Source: Platycnemis pennipes
Taxonomy: Eukaryota; Arthropoda; Insecta; Odonata; Platycnemididae
Assembly (NCBI GenBank): GCA_933228895.1
Contig: OW121852.1
Coordinates: 120,833,544 to 120,897,543, forward strand
DNA length: 64,000 nt
Reading direction: 5' to 3'
Positions 11,475 through 23,035 of the stretch are shown here, one piece after another (position 1 is the first letter of the stretch; each line of letters begins with the position of its first letter). The translations under genes and the position numbers were made by a program. Below the pieces are notes generated by a model that was not told the DNA's origin, did no database searches, and worked only from the letters and a program-made list of their open reading frames with translations.

Positions 11475-12020
11475 AATGCCAAGAAAAACCTGTAAAGAGA
11501 AGGAAAGAGGAGGCAAAAGAGGAGGAGAAAGACAGGCGCTCGAGCGCATCGCGAGAAAAATACGACACGAAATAAAAGGAAGGAGAGTGGAGAGGCAGAG
11601 GTTCATCCATCACCGCGCAACGCCCTCCCGGTCTCAGCAGCCACCCCCCTCAACCCTTTAGCTACCACTCTCCACGCCTCCAAGCCCAACGAATATACAC
11701 ATACGGAGACAGAGTCCTGTTTGCATTACAATTAATTGAGGCACATAATGAATACATAGAAACCCTCCCTCGCAGGGATAGGGCGTGGAAACCCCCTCGT
11801 GGGAGTTTGGCTGGGATTATTTAAGGAAAAAAATGATGTCAGGAGGATTGGGATGGAGGGCCGGCGGGGGCGGGCTTGCGGCTCGGACGAGGGAAAGAGA
11901 AGGGGAGGCAACCCGCAGAGACAATGAGCGGTGTGGGGTAGGAGGGAGATTATTTGGGAGGGCAAGGAGAGGCGCAGGCCACCGCGAGGGGAGAGGGTGT
12001 GTAATGGGGAAGCGAGGTCA
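11475..12020 (+). repeat. polypurine/GC-rich island
   Basis: Two purine-rich runs (about 11475-11610 and 11830-12010) flank a pyrimidine-rich block at 11610-11700. Open frames on both strands (up to 132 codons) are Arg/Gly/Glu-rich or Ser/Pro/Leu-rich, as expected from biased composition. Confidence 0.6.
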
Positions 12021-14764
12021 ATGGTCTCTCTCTCACGAAGAGCAGAGGTAGTACCTATGTGCGTTCTATTCGGAACGTCGCAAGCCCAGGGCGGAGGAGA
12101 CCGCTCTGGAGCAGAAAATGACATCACCATAATCGAAATTCTTTGAAATATGGAACCACTGGCTACGGAATGCTCGGATGTTGTTACAAACTTTATTCGA
12201 AACTAGATTATTGGTGTTGCGAGCAGAAGAGGAAACAAATGATCTTATGGTGCCTAGGTGATACGGCTAGCCTCATCGAACGTCAGAGCTTCACGAAGGA
12301 ATTCATGCGTTACCCTACCCTGGCCGTCTGTGATGGAGTTAAGGATCATGTCTTCGTAGATGGGGGAGCGAAAAAGTTTTTTAAAAGTTTAAAATGGACA
12401 AAGGATTGAATCATACCTTGCATAATTTTAAATTATTTCTCCGTGATATGGAGCGGGAAAAAAAGAATACTTAAAAAGGATGCAGAGTAAGACAAAATAC
12501 ATTTCAGTGCAATAAATTTGAGGATCCTTGCATGAAATTAGCGCCAGCTTCACTTCAGATGTTTCAAGAGCAAAGAAAAACGTTTTCCCATGGTGCGGAT
12601 AACGGAAGGTTTTTGTCCTTGGGTGCTTAAAGATTTGCCGGGAAAGTATAAGTAACCACAGGGCAGAATCCCTCATAAGGTGAGTAAATACACATTCATC
12701 TACAAAATGCCCTGCAAGCAGACAGTAGGCATTCAAGAAAATTCAATCGATAGAGCAAGAATAATTATAATTACTGACTGAAAATATAATTGCAAGTCTG
12801 GAAGGCTCTATCGAAATAAAGCCTATTTCGTAAAACAGAGGGTTAAACGAATTACAACCATTTAAATCTAAAGTCAACAACGTGACAGGCGATGGTATCT
12901 CTCAAGTTTGTGATGAATGAGATTCGGATAATAAACCTTTCAAGAAGTTTATGATCGCACATAATTTAAAACCATGCCATCACAAGCTGATTTGAATAAA
13001 AACAATCTATAAAAAATCATTCGATTACTACGAAGAGATTCCCTCTTAATCCTAGACCATGAGAGTTCTCTGAAAAATGTTCGGAGATAGCGAGGAAATG
13101 AAGAGAGAGTCGATAACGACCGGTAACCAGAAAAAGATGCCATATCGAAAAGTCCCTCAGAGGCAAAAGTCATTGATTGATTGATCAAGAAGCTGAATAA
13201 TCTCTGTCGTTAAGTTTTAAAACGCGCTGCATTATCGGATTCATAAGCGTCTATCTCTTAGGGATTGACTTCTAATATCTTTCGCATGCTCGAACGCTAT
13301 CGCGGAGAATTGTTTCGATATGACTCGAGTGCCACCTACTCGCTAAAAACAGAAACAAAAAAGGAAGATCTCCAAATTTGACTTCGTTCGCATCGAAATA
13401 TGTAAGTGCCCTCTTGGATGAGAGGGAGAGAATTGGGAATCATGTGCCAGGCAACGGGGGGCCCCTAGCTAGTCGTCTCCCTTGAGTGATAGCGAAAACG
13501 CTTTCTCGCCGAGTGGGATGAGGGCAAAGCGGCCACCTCCCAGAGGGGAGGCGGAGAAGGAGCAGGGATGCTGAAAGTGATAATCGATCTCAGGTCGGGG
13601 GATGGATATCGATGCGGAGAGGGGCCGATACAGGGTACGAATAAAATATCGCTTACAGTAGGAGAAATGGAGGTGGAAAATGATAAGGGTATCATACTGA
13701 CGATTTTTTCGATAGGAATCGCACTGTTCAAGCATTATTAAAAAATCAAATTAAAACTAACGAGGATGGATAGGTACAAATACCGACGAGAGGGTAAATT
13801 AACCGGAATGGTTGATTCCCGACGGTAAATAAGTTGGCGTTGAGCAACTATTGGAAAGAGAATGCAATCATTTGTTTTGTATTCATCATCATCCTTCGAG
13901 ACCCTTGTCTGCTAGTGTTATCTCCGGCGAAAGGTATGAGTAGTCTCCAGCAACACGCTATATTTGCCAGCCACATCTTTTAATGCAACTCATACAGCGA
14001 CAGTTAATGCTCGATCAAAACTAAAAATCGTTAATCCTCATCTTTAGCTTGAAACGTCAATATTGCCTGCCTGTTAAAGAGGCGGTTGATTGATTCTTTA
14101 ACAAGACATCGGCTGCGGGAAAGATGGTTGAAACCCATTAGCGTCTAAACAGATGACAAACGATTTATTGTTTTGTTGGACGGCGGATAGTGTTTGCCTT
14201 CACTGACACGGTCGTAAAACTATAGGGAGAGAAAGATTCATTGCCGGGTCAGAGAAGTTAAATTAGACGGCAGCTACGGCTCCTCTACACACTTTATAAT
14301 TACGCTAGGAGTTGTTAGGAGAAAACTCAACAGTCTTCGGGAGCTGAATAAATTGCTAAACAGAGCTAACTCAGGCAATTACGATTGAGTATATTTCCTT
14401 GTAGAGATGATTCATGATTGCTGGACCTTGGTATGAATTCTAAATAGATTATTCTTCTTTATTTATTTTCTGCAGCTCCATATGCTGATATATAATCACT
14501 AAAAAAGCGACCGGAAATGATATCAGTATTACTAAAGTAATGTTTTGACTTCATAAACTCCAAAAATAAGACGAAATTTGCATTATTCCACCACTAATTA
14601 TAAAAACATTTTAATACACTTTAATCCAAGTTATTAAATCCAGGTATTCAGTTAAGATTAAAGGATATCGTTGCGTTGAAATAAGCAATAGTATAATTGG
14701 GTTTTAATATTATTCAACTAATTTTTGCACCATCGTGTATTCTTACTAAAGTCTAGTACAAGGC
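12021..14764. other. non-coding stretch with a GC patch at 13430-13620
   Basis: No supportable gene. The plus-strand 88-codon frame at 12143-12409 and the minus frames near 13465-13735 lack domain motifs. No copies of the window's LINE or foldback families were seen. Confidence 0.45.
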
Positions 14765-14840
14765 AGCACCCATGCCCGAGGACGAATTCGAACTTGCGAT
14801 CTTTGTGTTGTCAGGCCGCCCAATTACTGACTTGACCGAA
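14765..14840 (-). repeat. tRNA-like SINE head or tRNA relic
   Basis: On the minus strand AAGTTCGAATTC fits the RNA polymerase III B box (GGTTCRANNCC), with a D-arm-like segment about 45 bp upstream. It does not fold into a complete cloverleaf by eye. A tRNA-derived SINE is the likeliest origin. Confidence 0.3.
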
Positions 14841-15300
14841 AATTACCGTGAACAGAGGAATTAAGTTTTAAATGGCGAAGAGGATGGCAATTACACTCCA
14901 CAAGTTTTTATCACAAAATGCATTGAGTTGTCTTGAGATTAAGATTACATGAATGAAATCATTTTCGGTAAATGAATGGGTTTAACTGTGGGTTTGATTT
15001 ATACAACTCTATGCCATTTAGCCATAACGGTAGCTTGTTCACTAGTAGTTTAAGAATAAATTTAGCAGTAGGTAGTTTAAGATTTTCCAGCATGGGAATG
15101 TAGGTGCAAAAGCAGACACATCCACACACTGTTATCAATTGGCGGCAAAAATCTTCTTATCCAAACACCGTAGGCTGGCAATGGGATCGTTTACCATATT
15201 TTTTATTGCCGAATATGATAGAGTTTGTAAAATAAGAAGACCCGTATTTTTCCGTTTTTTGATCCGTCAATTATTTTTCGAGTTATAGGCGTCGAAAAAC
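14841..15300. other. non-coding stretch, nothing recognised
   Basis: AT-rich sequence without gene, repeat or regulatory motif that I can support. Confidence 0.4.
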
Positions 15301-15560
15301 TAATGTTTTTAACCCTTTCGGAAAAGTGGGTGTGTTGCAATCTCTGACGCATAACGACTTCGTCCAATCACAACTGAGCCCGCGAAGCTACTTCGCCTTA
15401 TCGCAAAGGGGGGGATACAGCTGACTGCCAATCGGAGCAGTTACGACATCATCTGTGCGAGCAGACCTTCCGAGAATCCCCCTCCACTCCCTTCCCTATC
15501 CACGAAAAGCAGTCAAGGATGGGATGAAAATGACGTCAATGTTATCAAAGCAGCTTTTTC
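15301..15560. promoter_or_regulatory. candidate promoter region with two CCAAT boxes and a CRE
   Basis: A GC-richer patch contains CCAATCA (15364-15370), CCAATCGG (15428-15435) and a palindromic CRE, TGACGTCA (15531-15538). Such a cluster is typical of RNA polymerase II proximal promoters. No TATA box, initiator or first exon is evident, so direction and target gene are unknown. Confidence 0.3.
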
Positions 15561-16914
15561 GGTGGGCGTCACCTTTTGCTTATTTTAATTTTTGATTTGA
15601 TGAGTGAATGGTTGTGGTTAGAAGATTAATTTTTTCACTAAATTCTTTTTTTTGTTTCCATCTAACGATTTCGAGTACAAAATTGCGATTTCGGTTCCGA
15701 GTAAACGCCCCCATTCATGTTAAAATTGATACAGATAGAGTACTTAGAATTTGAACTGACTAAAGACATCATTTACTGAAATGCGATTTTACGGAAAGTA
15801 TTCATTAAAAATCGGGCACTAGCATTCCAAAAATTAGACAGTGATAGATAGAGTGAGGCCCCATAAGCCTTCAAAGAAGACAGAATATATGAAAGCTATG
15901 ACGAGGAAGCCAAACATTCTTGGGAAACATAGGGAACATATCCTTAAGGAGGCCAGGTAGAATCCTGAGAAGGCATCAATATAAGTTTGGGAAATATCAG
16001 AAAGGCCCTTTTCACACGCTCGAGAGAAGCGGCTCATTTGTCACTGCCCGATAAAAAATTAGTGATGCCTTTAAAAATCGACCGGAATCATTGCCCTCGG
16101 CTCACAGTCACAAATTCTCAAACTTGTGTCCCTCCCCTGAAGATTAAACACTCGTTCCCTTCCCGACGGGTGAGTCGGTCGCACGGGGCGAACCCTAGAC
16201 GGGCCAGTTCCAAGGAGGTATTCCCAACGCAGCAGGAGGCCTACCTTCCATCCCGGGAGGCAGAGAAGGAGTCTCGGAAGGTGTGTTTGATCGCGGCGGC
16301 CCGCCCCCGCTGCAAGCGCGCCCTCGACGCATACCGCGCGCCACAAGGTTAAGCGGAAGGTAGAGGGACCTGGCGGAGGTGGGTGGTAGAGGAGGGCTTG
16401 GAGCATTCATTAAGAAACCACAGGTGGCGATCTCTAACGAGCCAATCAATTGATCGGAACTCATTCATCACGATCACGCGTGATCCATCACGGCCTGAGT
16501 AACCTCTTGAACTCACGAAACGATTCGGGGAGCGGAGGACATGCTCAAAGGCTCACTCGATAGCTCACAAGCGTCGTGGGAGATCACGGTTTGAAGTGGT
16601 GCGGGTTGAGTTGTACTGACAGATAAAACGGATGGGAGGAGCCGTGGGAAATACATCAGGAGGTATTCTGGCTGCAATCGGTTACAACTAAAAAGTACAT
16701 TCAATTAACCGACAATAACGATGAGGATTGCGCTTCATATAACAGGGCAAAGTTTATGTCACAACATATCACAGCCTCTCATTAGGAAGGAATAGGGTTG
16801 CTACCTTTCCAAGATTTCAAAACCGGAGTTGTTTTAAATTGGGAGCATTCCAACCTCGGAGATAATTAAAATAAATTCGATATTTAATATAGGTGGATAA
16901 TCAGTTGCATATAA
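15561..16914. other. non-coding stretch with GC-rich patch 16080-16420
   Basis: Open frames occur on both strands over the GC-rich patch (up to 121 codons), but they overlap each other and show no domain; none is called. Confidence 0.4.
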
Positions 16915-17150
16915 TAATTTTCAGGGCTCGAATGAAGGAGTCGGCAGTAGCCTGTTTCCACAGAAAGGAGCCCAATGGCCCACAGTTTACCGTCCCATCC
17001 GATGGACGGGGTACGTACTGCACTTTCCACAGCGGAATATTGCCCTCTCCATTAAGGTAGGACCGATACCAATACCGATACCAATGAAAAATATCTGTTG
17101 CTGCAGGGAATTGAACACGGGCCCCGGGAAGGGAAAGCCAGTAATGAAGG
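16915..17150 (-). repeat. interspersed repeat with tRNA-like B box
   Basis: Minus strand carries GGCCCGTGTTCAATTCCCTGC, matching a B box. It is followed by CAACAGATATTTTT, which resembles the sequence after the tRNA-like head at 18982-19055 (GTGGAAGATATTTTTAAA). The left half shares ordered blocks with 6776-7050. Probably a SINE-like or composite repeat, truncated by the LINE that starts at about 17150. Confidence 0.35.
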
Positions 17151-17740
17151 ATGGATTTTAATTTGAAAAAATGTGTAGCGATGAATTTTTGGAAAAATAA
17201 TTGTTCTCCTTCTTGCACTGACTACATAAAGAATAAAAAATTAGGAAACGTTGAATCCACTAAATATCTTGGAATAAGAATGACAAATGGGAAAATGGGA
17301 CGATTATTTACGAGAAATTAGCTGCTTTTATGCTGTGATATCTCATCTGGATAACGCTGCCAGTAGACGGAATCTTTACGAAATAGGTTTAAATAATGAA
17401 TTGGAGCGTGTGAAGCGAATATCGGCAAGATTTGTAAAGGGAAGGTACGATAAATATATAGGCCATTCCCATATGATTGAAATGATTATCTTATCTTACA
17501 CATATCTCTTAACTAAATTCCAAGGCAATTATTACACTGATTGCATTTAAAAAAATTTCGAACTCCAACTTACAATAGTAGACTTCATAAAATTAGAGAA
17601 ACCGACTCCCGAACCGACAGATTCAAAATGTACGTCTTTCCTCGAACACAATGAGAGACATGAATAGCTGTAAGTATATCCAATAGTAGAAAATTCAAGA
17701 TTATCAATAGATACCTAGCATTGGTAGTTGCATATTGGTA
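17150..17740 (+). mobile_element. LINE RT C-terminus, host copy of a nested insertion (first part)
   Basis: Frames give NLKKCVAMNFWK, VESTKYLGIRMTN and ELERVKRISARFVKGRYDKY, all matching the RT C-terminal region at 41250-42002 with frameshifts. The copy is 5'-truncated inside the RT gene. Its 3' UTR (GGTAGTTGCATATTGGTA) is interrupted at 17740 by an oppositely oriented LINE and resumes at 17985. Confidence 0.8.
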
Positions 17741-17984
17741 CAACTAAATCCACGCAATACCCAGCAAGCCACCGCGAGGGTGTGCGGTAGGGGGTGAAGA
17801 CCGCCAAACATGCCTTATGAACATTCAACCTGGCTACTACATGGAAACATGTTAGATAATAGGGTCACATGTTACTAGACAGTTAGTATCCACATAGTAA
17901 AAAATGGAATATTGGTTGCTAATACATCCATCATGCACCACAGACTATGTACTCTAACATTTCACCTATCACTTTGCTAATAGA
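17741..17984 (-). mobile_element. LINE 3' UTR nested in another LINE, with TGGTA target duplication
   Basis: This 244-bp block reads on the minus strand as the subfamily-2 3' UTR (TGTGGTGCATGATGGATGTA, then ACCCTATTATCTAACATGTT, then the family hairpin). TGGTA occurs at 17736-17740 and again at 17985-17989; removing the block and one TGGTA rejoins the host UTR as TTGGTATTAGGACTT, which agrees with intact relatives. The insertion is therefore well delimited. Confidence 0.85.
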
Positions 17985-18195
17985 TGGTATTAGGACTTTC
18001 AGCTAACCCAAGCAATGCAAAGCAAGCACGTTCTTGCATGCTTGCTTTGCTAGTTCTGTCTTTTTTTAATTGTGAAGTTTAGACTAGAATATAGTTTCTA
18101 ATACCTTTTTGCAACATATGTAATACATGCTTGCTGTGAATTTGCCCCCTGCCAAGCACCTTTAAGCTGGCCTGCAGGGTAATACGTATAAGTCC
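17985..18195 (+). mobile_element. LINE 3' UTR and tail, host copy (second part)
   Basis: Continues the UTR broken at 17740: TTAGGACTTTCAGCTAACCC, then TGCTTGCTTTGC and the AATTGTGAAGTTTAGACTAG block shared with 44660-44720 and 55540-55580. It ends with a diverged hairpin (CCCCTGCCAAGCACCTTTAA) and GTAATACGTATAAG. Confidence 0.8.
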
Positions 18196-18980
18196 AGCAA
18201 TCACACAAAACCAATCCCATTCTGATTCGATTTCTTAATATTCAAAGAAAAAATGTTCCTTTGCCTCCGAAAGCTTAAAAGAACTGTTATATTTTAAGCT
18301 CCATCTGAAGATAGAGGAGTATTTTAAGGAAGGAGAAAGTGCCGTGCGAAGAAACGGAGGGGGATCGAGAGATGAGTGCGCAGACAAGGTTTTCTCTCGC
18401 CCACGCGGGATCTCATGGGCGAGAGCGAAGGCGGGAAAGGACGAGAGGACAGGGAAGGACATTTGGAGAAGATATTATTGAAACGATCGCCATTTTGCGT
18501 CACAGCGGAGGAGAGGAGGGCGTTCATGATGGGACAGGAAAAGGTGTCGGTGGTATGCGCCGGAAGAAAAACGGGCCGGGTTGACCGCGATGGGCGCAGT
18601 TTATTGGTGCTATGCTATCTGGGAGGGAGTGTGAGTAGGTTTTTGACTCGAGAAAGCCGAAGGAGACAAGGATCACGGGAGGAATGGGATTGACTGGCGG
18701 AGGAAGGCAGGCACCCTCGAGAGTGACTTCAACGACCGAAAAAAAGAGGGCGGCGGAAAACATTGAGTTGTCCAACGAAAATCATTTCAGACAAATGTGT
18801 CCAGGTACTTTATTTCATTGTCCCTGGCTTAAGCAATGAAGAGGATAATATATTGGTAAAATGAATTCTCTGAACACCCGACAAAATATATGCGAACCAC
18901 AAGCGGTTCAAAATGGTCCAATCAAGTAAACTAATTTGATGTGGACTGGGACTGATCCACGCAGTGATAGTTGAATATTT
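18196..18980 (+). other. GC/purine-rich patch, no gene
   Basis: From 18310 to 18580 the plus strand is G/A-rich with CpGs. Open frames on both strands overlap and are compositionally biased. Nothing else recognised to 18980. Confidence 0.4.
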
Positions 18981-18981
18981 C

Positions 18982-19055
18982 GGAGGTCGGTTTTGTGTAG
19001 TGGTTGTAGTGCTGGCCTCTCACCTAGAGGGCCCGGGCTCGAAGCCTGGCAGTGG
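18982..19055 (+). repeat. tRNA-like SINE head (tRNA-Glu-like)
   Basis: Contains GTGTAGTGGTTGTAGTG (A-box/D-arm-like), then CTCTCACCTAGAGGGCCCGG (resembling the anticodon and variable region of tRNA-Glu CTC), then GGGCTCGAAGCCTGG (T-arm, B box). The acceptor stem does not close properly, so it is not a functional tRNA. The downstream GTGGAAGATATTTTTAAA recurs in part at 25703-25720 (ATGGAAGATTTTAAA), which points to a SINE family. Confidence 0.5.
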
Positions 19056-19156
19056 AAGATATTTTTAAAGGGTAATCTGCTTGTAATAATAATTGAGTGC
19101 TCAGTTGATAGTATTTGAGCTCATCACTTCGTCCATCGGGAGGGTCATTAATCTCT

Positions 19157-19315
19157 GGTTCCCTTCATCTACACGTACGTAATACCCTGCGAGCAACCGT
19201 GGGTGTGTGGCAGGGGATGATAATCATCATACATTTACTACCTAAATGCAACTAAGAGATAAAATGCAACTACTACATGGAAACATGTATGATATAAGAG
19301 TCACGTAGGAGCTCT
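19157..19315 (-). mobile_element. LINE 3' UTR and tail fragment
   Basis: Minus strand shows the subfamily-2 UTR (GTGACTCTTATATCATACATG, TTTCCATGTAGTAG), the hairpin region (CCCCTGCCACACACCCACGG) and a GTAGATG tail start at the left end. No RT coding sequence remains. Confidence 0.75.
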
Positions 19316-19351
19316 TTTAGTCAATGCCGTAGCCGGGATTCTCGCCATTCT

Positions 19352-19424
19352 TATCCATCCATTCCCAACCTTGTACCTTTTATTCCGATCTGAAGCACGC
19401 ATTCGTGCGGAAACAGACTTGGCA
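19352..19424. repeat. short repeat shared with 37071-37140
   Basis: CCGATCTGAAGCACGCATTC and GTGCGGAAACAGACTTGG correspond to CCGGTCTGAAGCGCCTATTA and TTGCGGAAACAGACTTG at 37104-37140, in the same orientation. At the second site it abuts the 5' edge of LINE copy B. Identity of the family is unknown. Confidence 0.45.
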
Positions 19425-20330
19425 AGCACATATGGATAAACATATAGTTTCAGGCTTTACTTGCTGAATTCTTTTTGCTATGAATAAAAAACTTAAAGCA
19501 GTCTGACCCAGACTGTTTATGAATAGATACCAACCACGGCTCAACGGGTCACCATCATTATCACGGTGTATCTCGCTAGCAAAGCCCCTGATACATAGAT
19601 GCGTCTAGTGATGGAAGGGAGGAAGAGAGGGGAAAGAGGTGGTGGATTTGATGAGGTGATGGAAGTGAAAAAAGAAACCACCCTCTAAGGTGGATTGAGG
19701 AAGGCATGAAAAGTAGGGGGAAGGTTTTAATTCATATTGAACTTCTTCAAGGAAGGGCAACGGACAGAAAAAAAATCTATGCATAATTAACAATTTCAGG
19801 GATTTAACAATCCTCCCTTGCTTTCTTACTGTATAACCTCGGGTTTAAAATCACCATTGCGTCCACTTTCTAAAAGATGTTTAGCCAAATTTGACTGTGT
19901 ATTTGTTTACGTTTTGCCAAATATTCCCACCCCCCTGTATCTCATTCCATTCGCTCGCCACAGGCATATATGTAACAGGGATTTTGCTGGTGTGAGACAC
20001 CTTGATAATGACGGTTACCCATTGAAACCTTGGTCGCTGGTGTTAATAAAGAAAAGATAACCACGGCTTGCCGACTTTTAAAACTACGTAGGGGATCATA
20101 TTAGTTCAATTTTTTTTCTTTAAAGCACAAATGTATCTAGTTAAACATTTCGGAAACTAACTTTTTCAGTTTCGTAGACACAAAGGAATAGGTGTTGAAC
20201 AACGTGCCTGACACGGATCGCGCAGTTGAAAACCATCCCGTACCATTTCCCTTCCGTATGATTGAAACAAATTACGAGCCATTGGAATTTAGGTGTCCGT
20301 CCGCTAAGGTGACGGCTATCATAAAGACGC
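19425..20330. other. non-coding stretch, nothing recognised
   Basis: Includes a purine-rich run at 19610-19720. No gene or known repeat seen. Confidence 0.4.
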
Positions 20331-20464
20331 TCTCAGCCTAAGACGTTGGAAAGTGAAGCGAAGGCGTGGCTCGGTGCCAAGTCGCCCGTGTCCAGCACGC
20401 ACCCTGCACAGCCGCGAAGCATCTCGCGTCAGCTCCGAGACCGGCTCTGCCCACTGAGGTGAGT
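20331..20464 (+). promoter_or_regulatory. GC-rich patch ending in a splice donor, candidate first exon
   Basis: A compact CpG-containing stretch is followed by CTGAG|GTGAGTTTT, a close match to the donor consensus (GT at 20459). It resembles the GC-rich, donor-terminated patches at 10005-10600 and 42780-43030. No ATG-initiated product is recognised; it could be a non-coding 5' exon or chance. Confidence 0.25.
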
Positions 20465-20953
20465 TTTAATTGGGTTGGAGTTGTAATGCAAGGAGCGAGC
20501 TCCCATCCGCTCAGGGATGAGCAAGTGCGCTGCATAACGGAAGCGACGGATGAGGGAAAGAAGGAATAATTCATCCCACGACGCTTCAGGATTGAGTTCT
20601 ACGAGACTGTGCGCGCAGAGGGAGACTGCAATGTCGGTGGGCTATGCCCCTTCTACACACGATTAAAGTCAAATATTTCTTTAAGTATACCAGGGACTTC
20701 TACACAGTATTTAAAGCAACCATAGGTACGCCTATCACGCTTAGAGCCCCAACTCGCTCGATAGATGACTGCTGGATAACGCAACATGTGGAAGTATTTC
20801 AGCAAGACGAAATTAACAATTAATGAGACGCACTGTTATGTGTTAACTATACGACTTTAAAAAAAAGTGTATTGCTTGATACATCAACTCTTCTCAGTTC
20901 GATCAGAAAAACCAAAACGAAAAGAAGCTACACACATTTTAAGGTTGAGTTCT

Positions 20954-21830
20954 GCATCTACATCTCCATAATACCCTGCAAGCCACCATAAAGGTGTGGA
21001 AGGGGGTGAATTCTAACGAAACATACACTACATATCATACATAAAAAATTATCAGTAATAATATACTAGTCTAAACTTCACTATTTAAAAAAGATAAAGA
21101 TAGCAAAGCAAGCAAGCAAAAGCATGCTGTTAGTTGGGTTAGCTTAAAACCCTCATGCCAACATGCAACTATCTATGCCATCCATTGATACAGTCGTATT
21201 GGATGTATTTACTACTATTCATATCCCTAATTTTACGAGGAAAAACAACATTATGAATCTGTCAGTTCGGCAATCAATTTCTCTAATTTTGTGATTACGG
21301 TTCAGTCTGCCATAGTGAGTTGGGGTTCGCAAAATATTTTTAACTTCATTACTGTAAATATTATCTTTTCTGCCTGTATTATATTCTAACTGCCATTTAT
21401 TATATTCTAACTGCCATTTGTCTCACCATTTGCAGCTAAATCCTAGCTAAGCGATTCCCTATCTTCTTCTTTTGATATAACCCGGTACACTACCGCATCG
21501 TCAGCAATACGTCTAAGCTTACTATTCACTACAGTACCCAAATCGTTTATGTATAACATAAATAGAAGGAAACCTATTACGCTACCCTAGGGAACTGACT
21601 TTGATTGTGCCCTACATTATACTATCTATAACAACCCTCTGCTCTCGCTCACTTAAGAATTCTTTAATCCAACATACTACGTCTTTATTTATACAAAAAC
21701 TAAATTTCTCATTGCATTTATCTCGCATTACATAATTGCAACTAAATTTCTCATTGCATTCAACCCATGACTCATGTATGTAGACAACGGCTGTTTTATT
21801 GTAACATAAAGGTCGCACGTACTACAGGAT
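20954..21830 (-). mobile_element. LINE, decayed, two blocks joined by an internal deletion
   Basis: From the left: tail (GATGTAGATGC on the minus strand), hairpin, subfamily-1 UTR and RT C-terminus to about 21380. The sequence then jumps to RT palm coding sequence, with frames showing INKDVVCWIKEFLSEREQ and VVIDSIM, which match the 50445-51074 frame. About 500 bp between palm and C-terminus are missing. A 22-bp unit (AACTAAATTTCTCATTGCAT) is repeated at 21698 and 21740. No frame survives intact. Confidence 0.75.
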
Positions 21831-22600
21831 TTCATTTCGCAATATTGAATTTTATCCATACCCTCGTCTTGTCATACGCTGTCGCGTAGATTTATCTGGA
21901 CCACCTACATGTTTTCAGAATGCCTATATCGTCAAGAACCTGACGTAATTTATACTATACAAATCTCTATAATCATGATCCTTGGAACAATGGGCCTTGG
22001 ACAAATACATTAATAGTGTATTATAGTATATTCGCGGGAAAAACCACCTTAGTCTATGGAAGAATTGAGAAAGGGCAAGTAGTAAACCATACTATCAGTG
22101 TACTGTCTGTAATGACCAACCAAGCTTCACGAAACCTCTGAGATGTCGCTTTCATTACCTTCGAACACCCTTGCACACACAATATTCAAATTTTAAATTT
22201 AATTATATTTTCCCTGGTCTCTACGTATTTTCCCATGTTACCATATTTTCTTGGACAAAACAAGCAGGGAGTTTAGTTAACTAGGGGGTCGGACCCGTAT
22301 TTAAATATATCCCATTCTAGCTATAGGTGCGATTTCTACGCGGCTAGAGTTAAGTATGACCCATATTTAACAGTGTACTTAACTATCGTGTGCATACAAG
22401 GCACTAGGGACGCACGGGCAAAAGAGTGGAAATGCTGGAGCCGCAGCGCGACGTCTGTTCACGTTTGGCATGAGCGTATCAGATTATAAATCTCCGATTC
22501 AAACCAAAATTCGATTGTGGTGTGAGTATTTATAGGGAATTTTGACTGACAAATTTACATATCACCGTCTGGTATACGCTAAATCCATAGACAAATACGT
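21831..22600. other. non-coding stretch, nothing recognised
   Basis: AT-rich, no supportable gene. A second partial T-arm-like motif near 22495-22520 is too weak to call. Confidence 0.4.
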
Positions 22601-22672
22601 ACGAGGCTCGATCTGAACCCGCGACTATTAGTCTGTGAGGACGGAACATAACCTAGCTACAAAGACACGCCC
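22601..22672 (-). repeat. tRNA-like SINE head or tRNA relic
   Basis: Minus strand: TTTGTAGCTAGGTTATG resembles an A box and GCGGGTTCAGATCGAGCC an almost exact B box, spaced about 35 bp apart as in tRNA genes. The acceptor ends do not pair. Confidence 0.4.
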
Positions 22673-22797
22673 ATTATTGGTGAAATGAAAAATCTCGGTG
22701 GGTTAAATTAGTTGGCATTATGATATGTACCATCTCAGAAATGAAGGGATTCATCCGCCGAAACGCTATTGATAAATGTTCAATGATCAACCTCCTT

Positions 22798-22945
22798 CTA
22801 CATATACACAGTACCATGCAAGCCTCGGCAAGTGTGTGCAGCAGGGGTCGTCTTAAAGCCAGCCATTCTTCTCCATCTACATCTACGGAATACCCTGCGA
22901 GCAACCACAAGGGGGTGTGGAAGGGGGAATTTATTCCGTCAAAAT
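22798..22945 (-). mobile_element. two LINE 3' tails in tandem
   Basis: Two diverged hairpin-tail units lie in the same orientation, at about 22798-22855 and 22872-22945 (the second begins ATCTACATCTACGGAATACC). Neither carries coding sequence. They may be two extreme truncations or a tail-in-tail insertion. Confidence 0.6.
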
Positions 22946-23035
22946 ACTATACTGTTACCAACGATATTATCGAAAAATTACAACACAGTCATTGTAATAC
23001 CGTATTGTAGTTAAAAACAGCAAGCTCGGTCTTTT

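Noticed and set aside
11732..12130. Minus-strand 132-codon frame
   Set aside because: Pro/Ser/Leu-rich shadow of a purine island with competing open frames on the plus strand.
15987..16406. Overlapping frames of 111-121 codons on both strands over a GC patch
   Set aside because: Neither shows a motif; both strands are open because stop codons are rare in GC-rich sequence.
18982..19055. Functional tRNA-Glu gene
   Set aside because: The acceptor arms do not pair and the D-arm spacing is off; a SINE head or relic fits better.
20320..20340. CATAAAG as TATA box for the patch at 20331-20464
   Set aside because: The distance to any plausible initiator is too short, and the match to the TATA consensus is weak.
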